From the NCBI GenBank assembly GCA_947034885.2, contig OX344749.2, forward strand, positions 44,173,682-44,237,681: 64,000 nt of DNA, in the 5' to 3' direction. Made by a program: the position numbers and the translations under genes. Below the pieces are notes generated by a model. The model was given only the letters and a program-made list of their open reading frames with translations. It was not told the origin of the DNA and searched no databases. The DNA is from Thuidium tamariscinum. Its lineage: Eukaryota; Streptophyta; Bryopsida; Hypnales; Thuidiaceae. Positions 40,590 to 52,700 of the stretch are shown here, piece by piece. The first letter of the stretch is position 1. Every line of letters starts with the position of its first letter.

Positions 40590-40935
40590 AAGGTTAATTT
40601 TTGGAAGAGAAACTATTTCTTTCCAAAAAAGTATAGATATGTCCCATGTATTCACCTCCAACTCTTCAAAAAGATTCGACTTGTTTTTATTTTAATTCTC
40701 ACTATATGCATAATGCATTTTTTATTTTCAACATTTTACTACTTTTTTATGCTACAAGTCACCTTCAATATTATTAGGGACTAATAATGTCATGATACAT
40801 ATTTCAAAGTATAATAAAATGTGTAGGAAGTATTGAATAGGAATCTAGTATTGGTTATGATATGAATTAGAAGTCTTTAGATATTGACTATAGTGCCTAT
40901 GCATTCCAAATACTTTTTGGCTACAAAAATTTATA
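40590..40935. repeat. Outer right arm of the inverted duplication
   Basis: Inverse match to 28170-28494, with shared blocks such as ACTAATAATGTCATGA, TTTCAAAGTAT and AGGAAGTATT-like words and several small gaps. Identity is visibly lower than in the core arms. Confidence 0.75.
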
Positions 40936-40939
40936 AAAA

Positions 40940-41690
40940 GGGTCATTGCAAGAAAGACATGCTGAAAAGCATAGCATTTTGCATAGTATTCATTTTCTTC
41001 CTTTATAATTAGTAAATCAATTTTCTTTTTAAATAAAAAATATGTTTGATGTATATACCTTTAAAAAAAAGTACTCTAGGAAGGAAAAGCATAGAAATTT
41101 TTTCTAAGTAGGAGAACTAGAAAAGTGCATAATTTCATGAAAATTGTAACTTTTACTATAATTTCACATTTTAATTTGTAAAAAATAGGGAAAATTTTTT
41201 TTTCTTAAAACTAAAAATTTGTCATTTGGAAATAATTCATGGTGAAGAGATTTCACCATTACAATGATCTCAAAATTGTCTTAATTAGTCAAAAATGTTT
41301 GTGCAAGGAAGGCCTATTAGCAATTTAACACACATGTGGCATGTGGAGGAAAGAAAATAATGATTTCTTAAATTTTGTTTAATAGAAACATGCTTCCCTA
41401 GTGTGGAAATAGACCCTAAAATTCTCATCTCTAAATCATTAATTTTAAATACTCCCCAATACTAAAAAATCATAAATCGTAAAATGTGAAAAATTGGATA
41501 ATTTAAAATTTAAATATAAAATGATTTTTGAAAATTTCTGAAAAAAAAAGGTTCTGATAACTATCAAGTTAGCCATTTCCAATAAAAATTTCAAGTTCAA
41601 AGAATAAATGCTTGAAAAGTGATAGTACATGACAACTTCGTCCCTCAAAAAGTGACACCAAGTAGTGCAAGTGTTTCTTGTACTCACCCA
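40940..41690. mobile_element. Non-autonomous element, AAGAAACAC family
   Basis: The left end is GTCATTGCAAGAAAGACA. The right end is AAGTGTTTCTTGTACTCACC. About 750 bp, AT-rich, without coding capacity. The termini are more diverged than in the other copies. Confidence 0.5.
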
Positions 41691-42408
41691 TAACCAGCAT
41701 GCCCAATGTCCTAGCTACATTCAAAATTAAAGTAAAAGTAATAATTTCATAATGCATAAAAACTTTGAAATTCAATAAATTTCACACTATAACTTGTCTA
41801 AACACCACAAAACTAAGCTTGTGCACCCCTCCCTACCAAGGGCTTTTGTGACTATACCATATACACAATTGGAATATGTATGGGCTAGGAGATCTCAATG
41901 TAACAAAAAAAAACATCTTATCTTAATGTGTAGATTTCAATCTTGGGAAATAAAATTTACAAAAAATTTACAATCCCAATATTTTTTATTTGTCTAGAAA
42001 AAAACAATTTGCAATACTTCAATTGATCATGATCTATCCTACAATTATGTGTGAACATCATTAAAATGGTAGTATTCCGTATGCCATTTTTTAGATTGGA
42101 TATTTTGAACTAAAAACTAATATCTGTGATAGGTATAGATTTTCAAACATCTAGGATTCATATAGATTTCAAAAATCTATAATTGATTTAGATTTCGCAT
42201 TGTACTATCTGAAACATCTTGGATACATATAGATTTTTAAACATTTAGGATTCATGTAGATCTCAAAAATCTTTGGCTAGTTTGGATTTTCGAACACACA
42301 CACTAAAACATCTTGGACAATTGGATATATATAGATTTTAGACATCTACAACTCATGTACATTTCAAAAATCTAGATGTCATTTGAATTGTAAAAAGTGT
42401 CAAAGTAC
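41691..42408. other. AT-rich DNA with a diverged repeat
   Basis: Between two elements. At about 42130-42390 a unit built on TAGATTTTNAAACATCTAGGA and ATTTCAAAAATCTA recurs about three times at a spacing near 100 bp. No gene. Confidence 0.45.
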
Positions 42409-43118
42409 GGTGATTGCAAGAAACACCTACCGATTTTGTTGCATTTGATTGATTTTTTCAAGAGTACTTTAAAATTAGATTTGAAAAAATAAAATTTCAA
42501 TATAACTTATATATACACCTTTGAGATGAAGGTACCTATGGAAGCAATCGCACAAAAAAATTGTGTAAGCAGGAGAATTAGAAAATACATATTTTGATGT
42601 TTTAATTAGGAAAAAATATAAAAATTATGTAAATTCAAAAAATCAAAATTGTCTATTTGCAACAACTTTATGGAGATGTTCATTCATTAAAAAAATCACT
42701 AAAATAATACTTTATAGGTTTCAAAATGCAAGCAGAAAAAAGCTCACTTTGTAGACTTGTACACAAGTGAACATAAAAATAATTTTTTTCAAAATCCCTC
42801 ATGTGGAGGGTTGTAAGTCTACTAGAAGACCATTTCATCCAAATTTCATCTCAAAATCATTAAGAAAAAAGGTATTCTATAGTACTAAAAAACCCTAAGT
42901 TGCCAAGTGTGACATTCAATTGGGGTCTATTTTTGGATAGTAAACTGTTTTTGAAAATTACGGAACAATTAGGGGAGGTATATGATAGTTATAACTACCT
43001 TCTCTACAAACCTTGAGTCCTCTAGAGCTAAAACATAGAAGTTATGGCCAAAAAATATATCAGCACACTAGGTGTGAGAGTGTGACAGAAAATACAACAA
43101 GTGTTCCTTTCAATTTCC
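42409..43118. mobile_element. Non-autonomous element, AAGAAACAC family, in inverse orientation to the next copy
   Basis: The left end is GGTGATTGCAAGAAACACC. The right end is CAAGTGTTCCTTTCAATTTCC. Its right half is the inverse complement of the left half of the element at 43175-43904, so the two form a large imperfect palindrome centred near 43145. Confidence 0.65.
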
Positions 43119-43174
43119 TACTAAAGGAATGTTTCCATTTTAACCAAATTTGCTATAATTGCTTAAGTGATTGA

Positions 43175-43904
43175 GTTTGCAAGAAACACTTGTCCTACTT
43201 TGTATCACATATTCACATAGTGTATACTAATTTGTTTTTTGGCCATTATTTTTGTATTTTGGCTTCAAAAGTTCAAATGACTCATGATTTATAGAAGAGG
43301 TATTCATAACTATCATACATGTGTCCTCATTTTTTCATAAATTTCAAAAATAATAGACCCGTATTGAATGTCATACTTTGCATTTTAGGGGTTCTTAGTA
43401 CTAGAGAGTACCTTTTTTGAATGATTTTGAGATGAAAATTTGGATGAGCCCATGGTCTTATAATAGACTTCTAGCTTTCAAGAGAAGGATTTTAAAGATA
43501 GATAATTTTATGTGATGTAAAAATCTACAAATGAACTTCTTTCTACTTGTATTTTGAAACATATTAAATATTATTTTGGTGATTTTTTTGGTAAATGATC
43601 ATCTCCATAGAATTTTTGCAAATGACAAAATTCTATTTTTTGTATTTACTTAGTTTTACTAATTTTTTCTAATTAAAACAAGAAGGTATGTATTTTCTTG
43701 AAGTTTGGCACATTTTAGATTCTCCTACTTAGAGAATTTTTCTATGCAATTCCTTTTGTAGGTAACTTCATCTTGAAAATATATATGTAAATTATATTTT
43801 AAGAAGAAATTTAATTAGTTTTCTAATTTTAAAGTACTCTAGAAAAAATCATGAATATTGTTGCAAAATGTAACAAATAGTCTAGGCATTTCTTGCAATC
43901 ACCC
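43175..43904. mobile_element. Non-autonomous element, AAGAAACAC family
   Basis: The left end is GTTTGCAAGAAACACTTG. The right end is GGCATTTCTTGCAATCACCC. About 730 bp, non-coding, and a mirror copy of its left neighbour. Confidence 0.65.
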
Positions 43905-45251
43905 ACAAGTGGTTCTACCTTACTTTTTTAAAATTGTCTTTCAAAAAATACTTCTTTAATTAACTCTAAAGAACTCTTACGTCCACTTTTTGGATGATGT
44001 ACAAAATGAAAATGATATTTATTTTTCATTATAGTTTGGATGAAAGTCATCATAATTTTTAGAGATACTTTATGAAGTTGTGGTCCTATTCAAGGGTTGG
44101 ATTTGGTGTTACCATGGCACATTTTTTGTTCTAAAATTATAAATGTGGAAGTATATTAAATGGTTGACTTGCATTGATTCTAATCCAAACTTGGAATTGC
44201 AAAAATGAGGTCATAGAATTAAAAAACACATAAATTCTAAAAAATCACCATGTAAAGAGAACCACATTTCAAGTCCTATGCAACAAAATTACTCAAAAAA
44301 TGACAATATTTTGCTTGTAATTAAATTTAGAAGGAATTTTGACTTTTTCCTTTCAAAATTTTTAGAAAATATTGGTCATAGCATTAGTGAATCCAACTTT
44401 ATGGATAGAATCTAAAACTAAAACTCTACATCTTTTATTTGCATCTCAATTCCAAAACATTCTTCCAAATAGTACTTTATAATGATTTTTTTGAAATTGT
44501 CAATTTTGCAAATGAATCTAGATGCTTAGTGATAAATGGGCAAGTCATATAGTTTTTATACTAGAAAGGTTGGAACACATTGTTTTGGTTCCATTTTGAC
44601 ACTAAAGGTCACATTCTTGACAACACATGTCATTTTTATCTTTACTGGATTGATATAGAGGTTCAATGAAGCGATCCAATCCCAATCATGTCTTAGAGTG
44701 CTTGTGCACACAGTTTCAAGGAAGTGAGCCTGATGTGGTGGTCATTTGCGTTGTACTCTACTCCCACTGTTCTCACTTTTTTCGAATCATGTGCATGGAC
44801 ACATAAAGGCATGTCTAGCTCACTTTGCACTTTCCAAGAATTGAGAACACATAGCTTTCACAATGAAGCAATGCAATCCCAATCATGTCTTAGTGTGTCC
44901 ATGTATATACATTAGAGAAAAATTCGGGTCCCAACATGCCTAGTACTTTTGGCTTGGAAATTAATTGTTTGGATTCCATAAATGGAGAAATTTAATGGGC
45001 GTTGTCCTTGCAGCATGTTCCTATCAAATTCGGGGCCCAATCAGATGCTGTTGGTACCTGCCGAGTTGGCTACCCCAGTCATGTGCCAGACCTAGGTGGC
45101 AACGCCTGTTGGTCCTTCTTAAGTCCTGCCATAGTTGGTGTTGGCGTGTTGCCACTGTATGCAGTGAAGGCTAGCGGTTTCTTTAGTATATCTAATTCAA
45201 TATTTTAATGGTATGGTTGAGAGTTGTAGGCTCGTGTAGACAGGGTTTAGG
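43905..45251. other. AT-rich DNA, then a short GC-richer island
   Basis: No gene is supported. A 20-odd-bp word containing CAATCCCAATCATGTCTTAG occurs twice, near 44679 and 44874. From about 45000 to 45180 composition rises and a short ORF of coding-like texture appears (about 68 aa), but it matches nothing I recognise. It may be a fragment of the dead gene downstream. Confidence 0.4.
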
Positions 45252-46670
45252 CACTATAAGAAACACGTGTTTTTTGGTTTGTTAGAAAAAACAGGGAAAT
45301 ACGTCACGGTTGATAGGATTTTGATCAACGTTGATGTCTCCTAAAATCCGTTATAAAAGACAAGCAAAAAACGTGCCAAAATTTCTTTTGACGTGTGAAA
45401 ATTTGGCTTGTTTTTTTTTTGACATCAAATAAAACAAGGTCTTGCAAGCTTTGCAAAAGTTACATGTGGAGGGGTCTAAAGTGCCACACAAGCTCTTTTT
45501 AGGATGGGCAGTGCCACATAGGACAATTTTTCATCCAACACCATTTTGACCAAGGTTGTGACGTGGACTTGAAAAAAAAGTGACATGGACCCCAAATTAA
45601 GCTGACGTGGACCCCAAATTAAGTTGACGTGGACCCCCAAATTATGCTGACGTGGACCCCTAAATTATGCTGACGTGGACCCCAATTTTGCTGACGTGGC
45701 ATGCTTTGTCACCATATTTTTAAAATTTTAAAATTTTAAATCATGTTTTTTAAGGCATCAAATTAGATGTTTTTTGAAACATCAATTATTACAGACCTAA
45801 TACTTTATCCAATTATTATAGACCTAATACTTTATCCATAAGGCAAAATGATTAAAAAAAAAATTAAAAAAAAAAAAAAAAATGAACAAATTTTTTTATT
45901 AAATTCAGCAAGAATTGAAGAAAACTTACCATCTACCATCATGAAATTTTTTGATGGCAAAATGAAGGAATTACTTCATTTTAAGTTAATGAGAATGAAG
46001 GGGAGAGTGCCTGTATTTATATCCTTTCCTAGCCCTAGGAAAGACAAAAGATATGGGATTCTAAAATATGGCACTTTGACCATTGAAGTGATTGAACATG
46101 TTGACATCATTTCAGACATATACATGTTTTTTTAAACATGTATATGTTGTTTCAGACATCTTCATGTTGTTTTTGACATTTCACATTAAATACAGTTCTT
46201 GACTTTCATATCCCATATAGATTGTTTCTCTTCCTACTACTATACTAGTATAAAGACCAGCTGTTTTCATCCATCTTATACATTCAAGTCACCCATCTAT
46301 TCCCTTTTTTTTGACAAAACATGCCATGTGGCTATTTTTTTCCAAATTTTTTCACTTACGGACAATATTTTACTACTGACCGCAAAAAAAAAAATTTAAT
46401 TTCTATAATCAAAATGGACTTTTTGCTGACGTGGCAGTCTATGTTTTTTTGGATGTCACAAAAAAGCATGAACTTGTTTTTTTAAACATCATTATAAACA
46501 TGTTTGTTAATAGTAACATCTACTTGTTCTCGAATTTAGTTGAACATGTTTTTTGAAACATCACATCAAATTTTCACTTTTTCACATGTTCACTGTTTGA
46601 CACATGACGTCCCAAAAAACATGACATGTTTCTCTGCTAACATAACCAAAAACGCAATTTTCTTATAGTG
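45252..46670. mobile_element. Complete non-autonomous CACTA element with AGG target duplication
   Basis: The element begins CACTATAAGAAACACGTG and ends with the complement of CACTATAAGAAAATTGCG. AGG flanks both ends (45249-45251 and 46671-46673), the 3-bp duplication typical of CACTA elements. It is 1419 bp with no transposase. Its subterminal region has a tandem array of GACGTGG (see separate entry), the sort of motif CACTA transposition proteins bind. A 95-aa ORF at 45848-46135 starts in poly-lysine low complexity and is not convincing. Confidence 0.88.
45560..45700 (+). repeat. 22-bp subterminal array in the CACTA element
   Basis: Seven GACGTGG motifs (one GACATGG) at 45560, 45582, 45604, 45626, 45649, 45672 and 45693, mostly followed by ACCCCAAATTA-like sequence. 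A further copy near 46428 lies in the other subterminal region. A likely binding array for the transposition machinery, by analogy with En/Spm TNPA sites. Confidence 0.75.
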
Positions 46671-47079
46671 AGGGGACACAATTAAGAACTAAGTAATCCT
46701 CATAATTGTACTCATCTTGTACAATGTTTTTCAGTCCCGTTTGAGAATGAGGAATGCGAGGGGTGTAGGAAGGTCAACGATGACTGGGCTGTCAAAGAGA
46801 CATGGTACAAGCCTCTTCAATTGTCTCCCACCAACTGAGTTGGCTGATTCACGTTGCCACCATTAGTGCGGTTTTCTGGGCTCATTTGATCACATCGCCA
46901 CAGATAGAGCCGGAATCCAACCCTTGTTGCAGAGATGGAACTTCAGGATGTTACAAACACAGAAAATAGAAGTTCTTATACAATATCTATTACTCTCAAT
47001 AGTCAATTTGCACCTCTTGTGAAAAAAGGAGTTTGAGTAGATTAACAACTTCTGAAATTTGAATTTCCTGCCTTCAGAG

Positions 47080-49792
47080 CATTGGGTGCCATCAACATGG
47101 ATTTGTGGTTGGATGGCAATTTGTACCCCCCATATCTAGTCGGTAGGAAGTCACCGCAGTTTCAAACGTTAACTTAGACCTTCATAGAATTCCTCTGTCA
47201 TGGTGAATCTGGACTCCTAGGGTACACTAAACACCTTACTAGCACTAGCAATGTAGTGAAAGGCTTGGAACAGGAATTAGAGAAGACACGAGCGGAATGG
47301 CTACAAGAAAAAGCTGGCTTGCACAACATTCCATTGCAAAGCTGGTAGCTGATCTTGATGTTGTCAATAGCTGTTGGGTTCAGCGTGAAAATGACCTTTT
47401 TGCCACTAGTAGAGAAGAGAGCATTCAATTCAGAGGCGAATCAGAATGTCTGAGGGATCGTTGTGCAGCACTCAAACAACAGTTGTAAAGGAATGAGCTT
47501 TGTTACAATAGCAACCTTTTAACTCTGCAACAAGAGCGACAGGAAGCTACTGATCGACACGACCAAGAACTTGAATCCAAGATGGTCCAAGCAGCCCAAG
47601 AGTTAATACGAGTGCATGAAGCACATCGTGAAGAGTTTACGTGTAAGCAGGAGGAACTTAAGGAAGTCCAAAAGGCTTTGTGCAAATTAAAGAAGAAGAT
47701 GGACAGAATGGTCAGTACTCCGTTAGGTACGCAACTGAGAGCTCGCAAAGGGTTGTCTGAATAATCCAGGACTAGTGGCGCTGCAAGAGCTCGTGTAGCA
47801 AAAATTAGAAGCCTGTTGCAGCCTTGTCTAGTTCAATCCATACAAGATGGAAACAAGTCTTCAAATGGTAAGAAGCACTTATGTGGCGACAAGGATATAC
47901 AAGAGGGGACAAGAAATGCCATTGGGCAATTCATGTCGCAAGCAGAGACACTGGCATTGGTGTCAAATCCCAGTAAGACTTATGCTGCGACTACAGTGGC
48001 CAACACGTACCTCGAGTAGATTGGGAATGAGTTGGGAACAGAAGCAATTTTGGCAGCATGTGACATAACGGGAGTGTCGCAGAAAGGATATGGCGAGGTC
48101 TACAAGACAATCAAAGGGCACATGCAGCTTGTTGACAAGCGATTGAAGCCAAGATTCTTGCCAAATCCGCACAAGGTACACACTTACCCCGGAAGCTTGA
48201 ATTCTTCAAATTTTGTATTTGAAACAACTTGCTTCAGTTCAATGAGTACACAATGTTCAGTAGGGGAACAACGACATTCCATTCACGATGCTATGGGTAG
48301 GTTTATAGATTGTATTCTGAGAGGTTCAAGGTCGTGAAACAGGTGAAGTTGTTACGATCCGAACTAAATTCGCATTTGAAGGACCTAGTTGGTGACTACT
48401 ACCACATTGACAGTACATTGGAGATGGTATCTCAAGTTCTGGTGACAAATGCCAAGAGGCAGAAAAAGAAATCAAAGATCTCTAGAGTTGTACTAACATC
48501 AAAGAATAGCTTGTTTGTCGACATTGAAGTTGTGCAAAGGACTATGGTGAAGCTATACGGTTTCACCACCAAAGGTGAATACTTCATCTTGAGATACATT
48601 TTCCTGTCTTGTTTCCAACAGATTTAGTCTTGTACGTCTTTAATTCCTCTTTTCATGAATTCTGTTCATAACTAGTTTGAATGTTGGCCTATGTAGAAGT
48701 TGGGGACCAGGCATTGGTTTTTGTGTTGAAGATGGATGAAGCAAGATTTTGCATGGGAGAAAGTTCGAGAGGGTCAGCTTGACCCTCATGAACCGTGCGT
48801 GAAACTTCAGCATTCCAAAAACCGATGACAGGTATTTCTCAGTTCAGTCTGAAACAGAAATATAGCCGATTGCTTGCTTTGAGGTGGCGAAGGAGTCCCA
48901 TGAAGTCTTGAAGTAGGTGTTCCAGCAAACTCACTTCCCAACGTTGATCAAGGTACAAGATGGGGGTCAGTTGCTCTGTGTGGACGGCGTTGGAAACTTC
49001 AAAGTAGAGTGGCATTTGTTAGCAGATATGAAGACCATCAAATGCTTGTATGGTTTGAAGCATGGAGCCAATACGCTACACTCATGCATCTATTGTAACC
49101 AACAGCAGACGAAATCTGTGGTGGGAACGTCGGCAAGTGCTACGGTGGAGGCAAGAAGAAGAAAGCATACGTGGCATGGAGGTCTTTTTGCTGGTAACGT
49201 ACTCCCTAAACCAGTGGCAATTGATGAAGGATCCCATTGGCAACCGATTTTGCCCATTCCACTTGAGAGGGTGCACATTTGTACACTACATGCCTTGACA
49301 AGGATGATGGAGAAAATCCTTCACTTGCACTTCATGTTCATTTGGAACATGGAGAATGAAGCCCGCCAACAGGCTGCCATAGAAAACATGGAGAAGTCGT
49401 TGTCAACAGTCGGACTCCACGGTGGAAACGTCCGCATAGTGAAGGATTCGGAGCTCAGCGATGTTTCCAACAGTGTCCCAATGAAACCCTCCCTTAGTGG
49501 CGTGACTGCAAGTAGGATGTTCCAACCATCCACTTGGTTAGGGCAAGATCGAGTATGAAAGGACGTCTTGCGCTCAAAAAACAACACCCTCAATCAAGGA
49601 AGGCAGTATCTAGATAGAGTGGAAATGTGGAAAGCTCTGGAGGTAGTATATCCTTATTTGGTGGGCCTTTCCTTGAGTGAAGATCAAGTTGACACTTTCA
49701 AGGCCAAGGTTGAGAGTTGGAGATGCCTTTACGTGAAGTGCTTCGGGGAAGACCACGTCACTTGTCGTAGCACAAGGAAGCACAAATCCGTC
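47080..49792 (+). pseudogene. Dead transposase-like gene, first part
   Basis: One reading frame runs from 47297 to about 48170 with in-frame stops at 47486 (TAA), 47762 (TAA) and 48017 (TAG). It encodes a Gln/Glu-rich coiled coil, then a conserved-looking block. Further exon-like blocks follow at about 48303-48572 (SELNSHLKDLVGD region) and 48917-49792, with a TGA at 49556. The last block has a WHLLADMKTIKCLYGL segment, a C-x2-C pair (SCIYCNQ) and IPLERVHICTLHAL. This resembles a widespread group of unnamed transposase-like proteins in eukaryotes (memory-based, not verified). It is cut at 49792 by an inserted element. It continues at 53756-54379. Confidence 0.6.
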
Positions 49793-52700
49793 TGTAGGTG
49801 TTAATTTGGCGTTAACACCGTTCAAATGACTCGTGTATCGTTCCCACAGGATTTTACGTAGATTCCTCAAGATATCCGGAATAACAGGTTGCGGAAAACA
49901 ACCCCAAGACAACAGTAACCAGATTCCTAACCGGAAACTTCCTCACAACATCCGCATTCCTTTAGATTGCCTTTCTCACCATTCATACATACTTTACCAC
50001 TCTCACAACAACCTCCAAACAGGGGGGAGTGCCCAAACTCTGTACCTTCCCCTATCTGGACTCACAGTATCCGACTGGGCGGATTAGGAACCGAAAGGAG
50101 TGCCCAAACTCTGTACCTCTTCCGGATCCGGTTTCCGGATCCAATCACTCAAGTAACAAATGAAGTTTAGCCTCTGTATTAGAGGGGTCCGCGGTTGGCA
50201 TTTAGGAAGGATGCGTTGAATCCTACCCTCCTCAGGATTATAGTGAATGGAGTTCCACTAAAAGAGAAAAATAACAAAAGACATAAAAGAAATAGGCTGC
50301 AAGTTCCTCCTCACAACTAATCCGGATTGCAATCCCAACTAGTAGGTCACTTAGGAAACCCCTACAAACCCCACATTACTACAATGACAGACTCACCCAA
50401 ACTCAGTTCCTAAGGCTTAATCTAGGAGCCAGATAACTAGGGGATCCTAACTGTCTGCACATCCCTCACTTCCGGTTATAGTAGGACCTCAACAACACGT
50501 CAATTGGCATACGCCCACTCTCCTAGCAGAACACACCCAATCTAAGAGCAGCTTTCCCACACAGAAGCCTCCAAGTGACTGCAGCAGCTAGACTTCAATC
50601 CTAATACACCAATAGCCTCAACCAAATCACTTCAATTTCCCGGAACCGGATTCAGACAAAGTCTGGGGGAGACACCTCATCCAAACACCTGCAAACCCAA
50701 CTACCTCGCACTATCCAATGGTTCTAGCATTGCACGGCATACCAATCCAGAGTCGAGACTTGTTCAGACCAACTCTTAGAAAGTAGAAATCTGGAAATCA
50801 GATTGCAAATGAAAGGAAAAACAGAAGCAGGAACACCCGGGGCAACCAACTAACAGCCACCCCTAAATACCAACCCAAGGGAACCCTAAAAGCCCCAAGG
50901 GAACGAAATCAGAGGACAAGAGAATGCCAGGTGGCATTCCTTATCCACAAAAGTCACTTTCCTATCCACCCAACTGGACCCGAAAAAAGTGGATCTCAGA
51001 TCCGAAAAATCCGGATCTGACTGACTAGGTGCATTCTAAGTCAAAAGCACCTTGCTAACTGCTTCCTACCTACTGGAAAGGTAACTTTCCACCTTTTCCA
51101 CTAAGTCTGCTCCTCAAAATTCTCTACCTACTCTACTTTCTATTCCTAACTACTTCTTCATCCGCTTTTGGGGGGAATCCGCATGCTTGGCGGCTCCCTT
51201 GCGTGCTGGCTGTTTCCTACTGGTGGAAACTTTTGCCGACGCAACTGCTTTGCCCTTGGAAGGCGTGGCAGCAATCTTACCCTTTCCCGCAGATTTCGGA
51301 GGCGTGATTTCCGCCGGCTCTGACGGTTCCGATTCCGGTTCCGATCCTGATCCGGATTCCGAATCCGACTCCTCTTCTTCGTGCTCGCTCTACTCTGGGG
51401 ACTCATCTTGGTCTGACTCCAGCTCAATGGGACTCTCCCTCGCCCGCTTCGCTGTAGCCTTCCTCTTCATTGTGCTAGGAACCTTGGGAGACTTCTCGGA
51501 TACCTTGCTCGGAGGCGTCTCTTGATCCTGGTCTTCCGCTTGGACTTGCTTCCGGATTTGGGATCCGGGTGTTGCCCCTTCTCCCACATCAAGATCAAGT
51601 CGGGAAGTTGCCTTCGGCGCCTGTGGAGTCTTCTCTTCCATTAAACCCTTGCCCTTGGACTTCCCAGAGTCAAGTGGAGAAGCCACTTTGAATTCAGGAA
51701 CCAGGATTACACTTTCCTTACCCTGGCTGGCTTCCTTCCCCGTTTCCGGATCCGGATACAACCCAGCCCCTTGCAAAGCCTCCCTGATCTCAAACAGAGT
51801 TCTCTCCATCCTCTCACCAAACTCCACTAACACCTTCACCATCTTAGAAGCCACTGCCGGCCCTGCCTTATGCACTTCCTCATCAAATAATTTTGCCTTG
51901 TTAAGTACATCGCCCGGAATCTTAATAGAATCCCGGATCCGCTTGAGGATTGCTTGGGACTCACCCGACAGCCTCCTAGACTCTTCTGACTTCTTCTCCA
52001 ACTGACCTTGGAGATCCCTAACCTGAGTGGACAATTCCGCAATCCGGCTTTCCCACTTCCCAATATCCTGATTTTTGAGAAGTTCCTCTATTCTCTCACA
52101 CAAAACAGAGGGACTGATGTTTCCCATCAGTATACATGCCTTCCGGATTTCCTCTCTTTCCCCACTCTGATCCTTTCGGATCCTCTCCAAATCCGCAATA
52201 ACAATTCCTAACGGATCCTCCTTCCTATCACTCGGCCAGACCGGATCCTCTTTCACTTCCTCAACCTCTGGCTCCTTTCCCTTCCTTGAAACAGGAACCT
52301 TCTCTTGCTTTCTCTCCTTCTCTGAAGATCCTGGTCCTTTCGAACCTTCCTTTCCCTCTCTCTCTTCCTCACTTTCCGATTCCGGGGGAGGATTGATGTC
52401 AAACTTCAGCATCACTGAAGCGGACTTGTACATAGTGGCCTCTCTATCCCTTAGCAAATCAAGAGAGTGATATAGATGGAAGAGAAAAGGACTAAGGATA
52501 GTGGGTTTAGACTTTCCGGCCAAGGTTACTAACTTTCCTACATGATCCCGGATTACCATTCCCCAACTAACCTTCCGGTCCCCAGATAATGCCCCAAAGA
52601 TTGTGTTGGCTATCGTGGTTGTAATCCGGGTTGGCCTTTCCGGATACAGAATCGGAGTTAGGAATTCAAGCACTCTCCTATCCCTCTTGCTTGTACATTC

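Noticed and set aside
45848..46135. 95-aa ORF in the non-autonomous CACTA element
   Set aside because: Starts in a poly-lysine A-run and has no recognisable domain.
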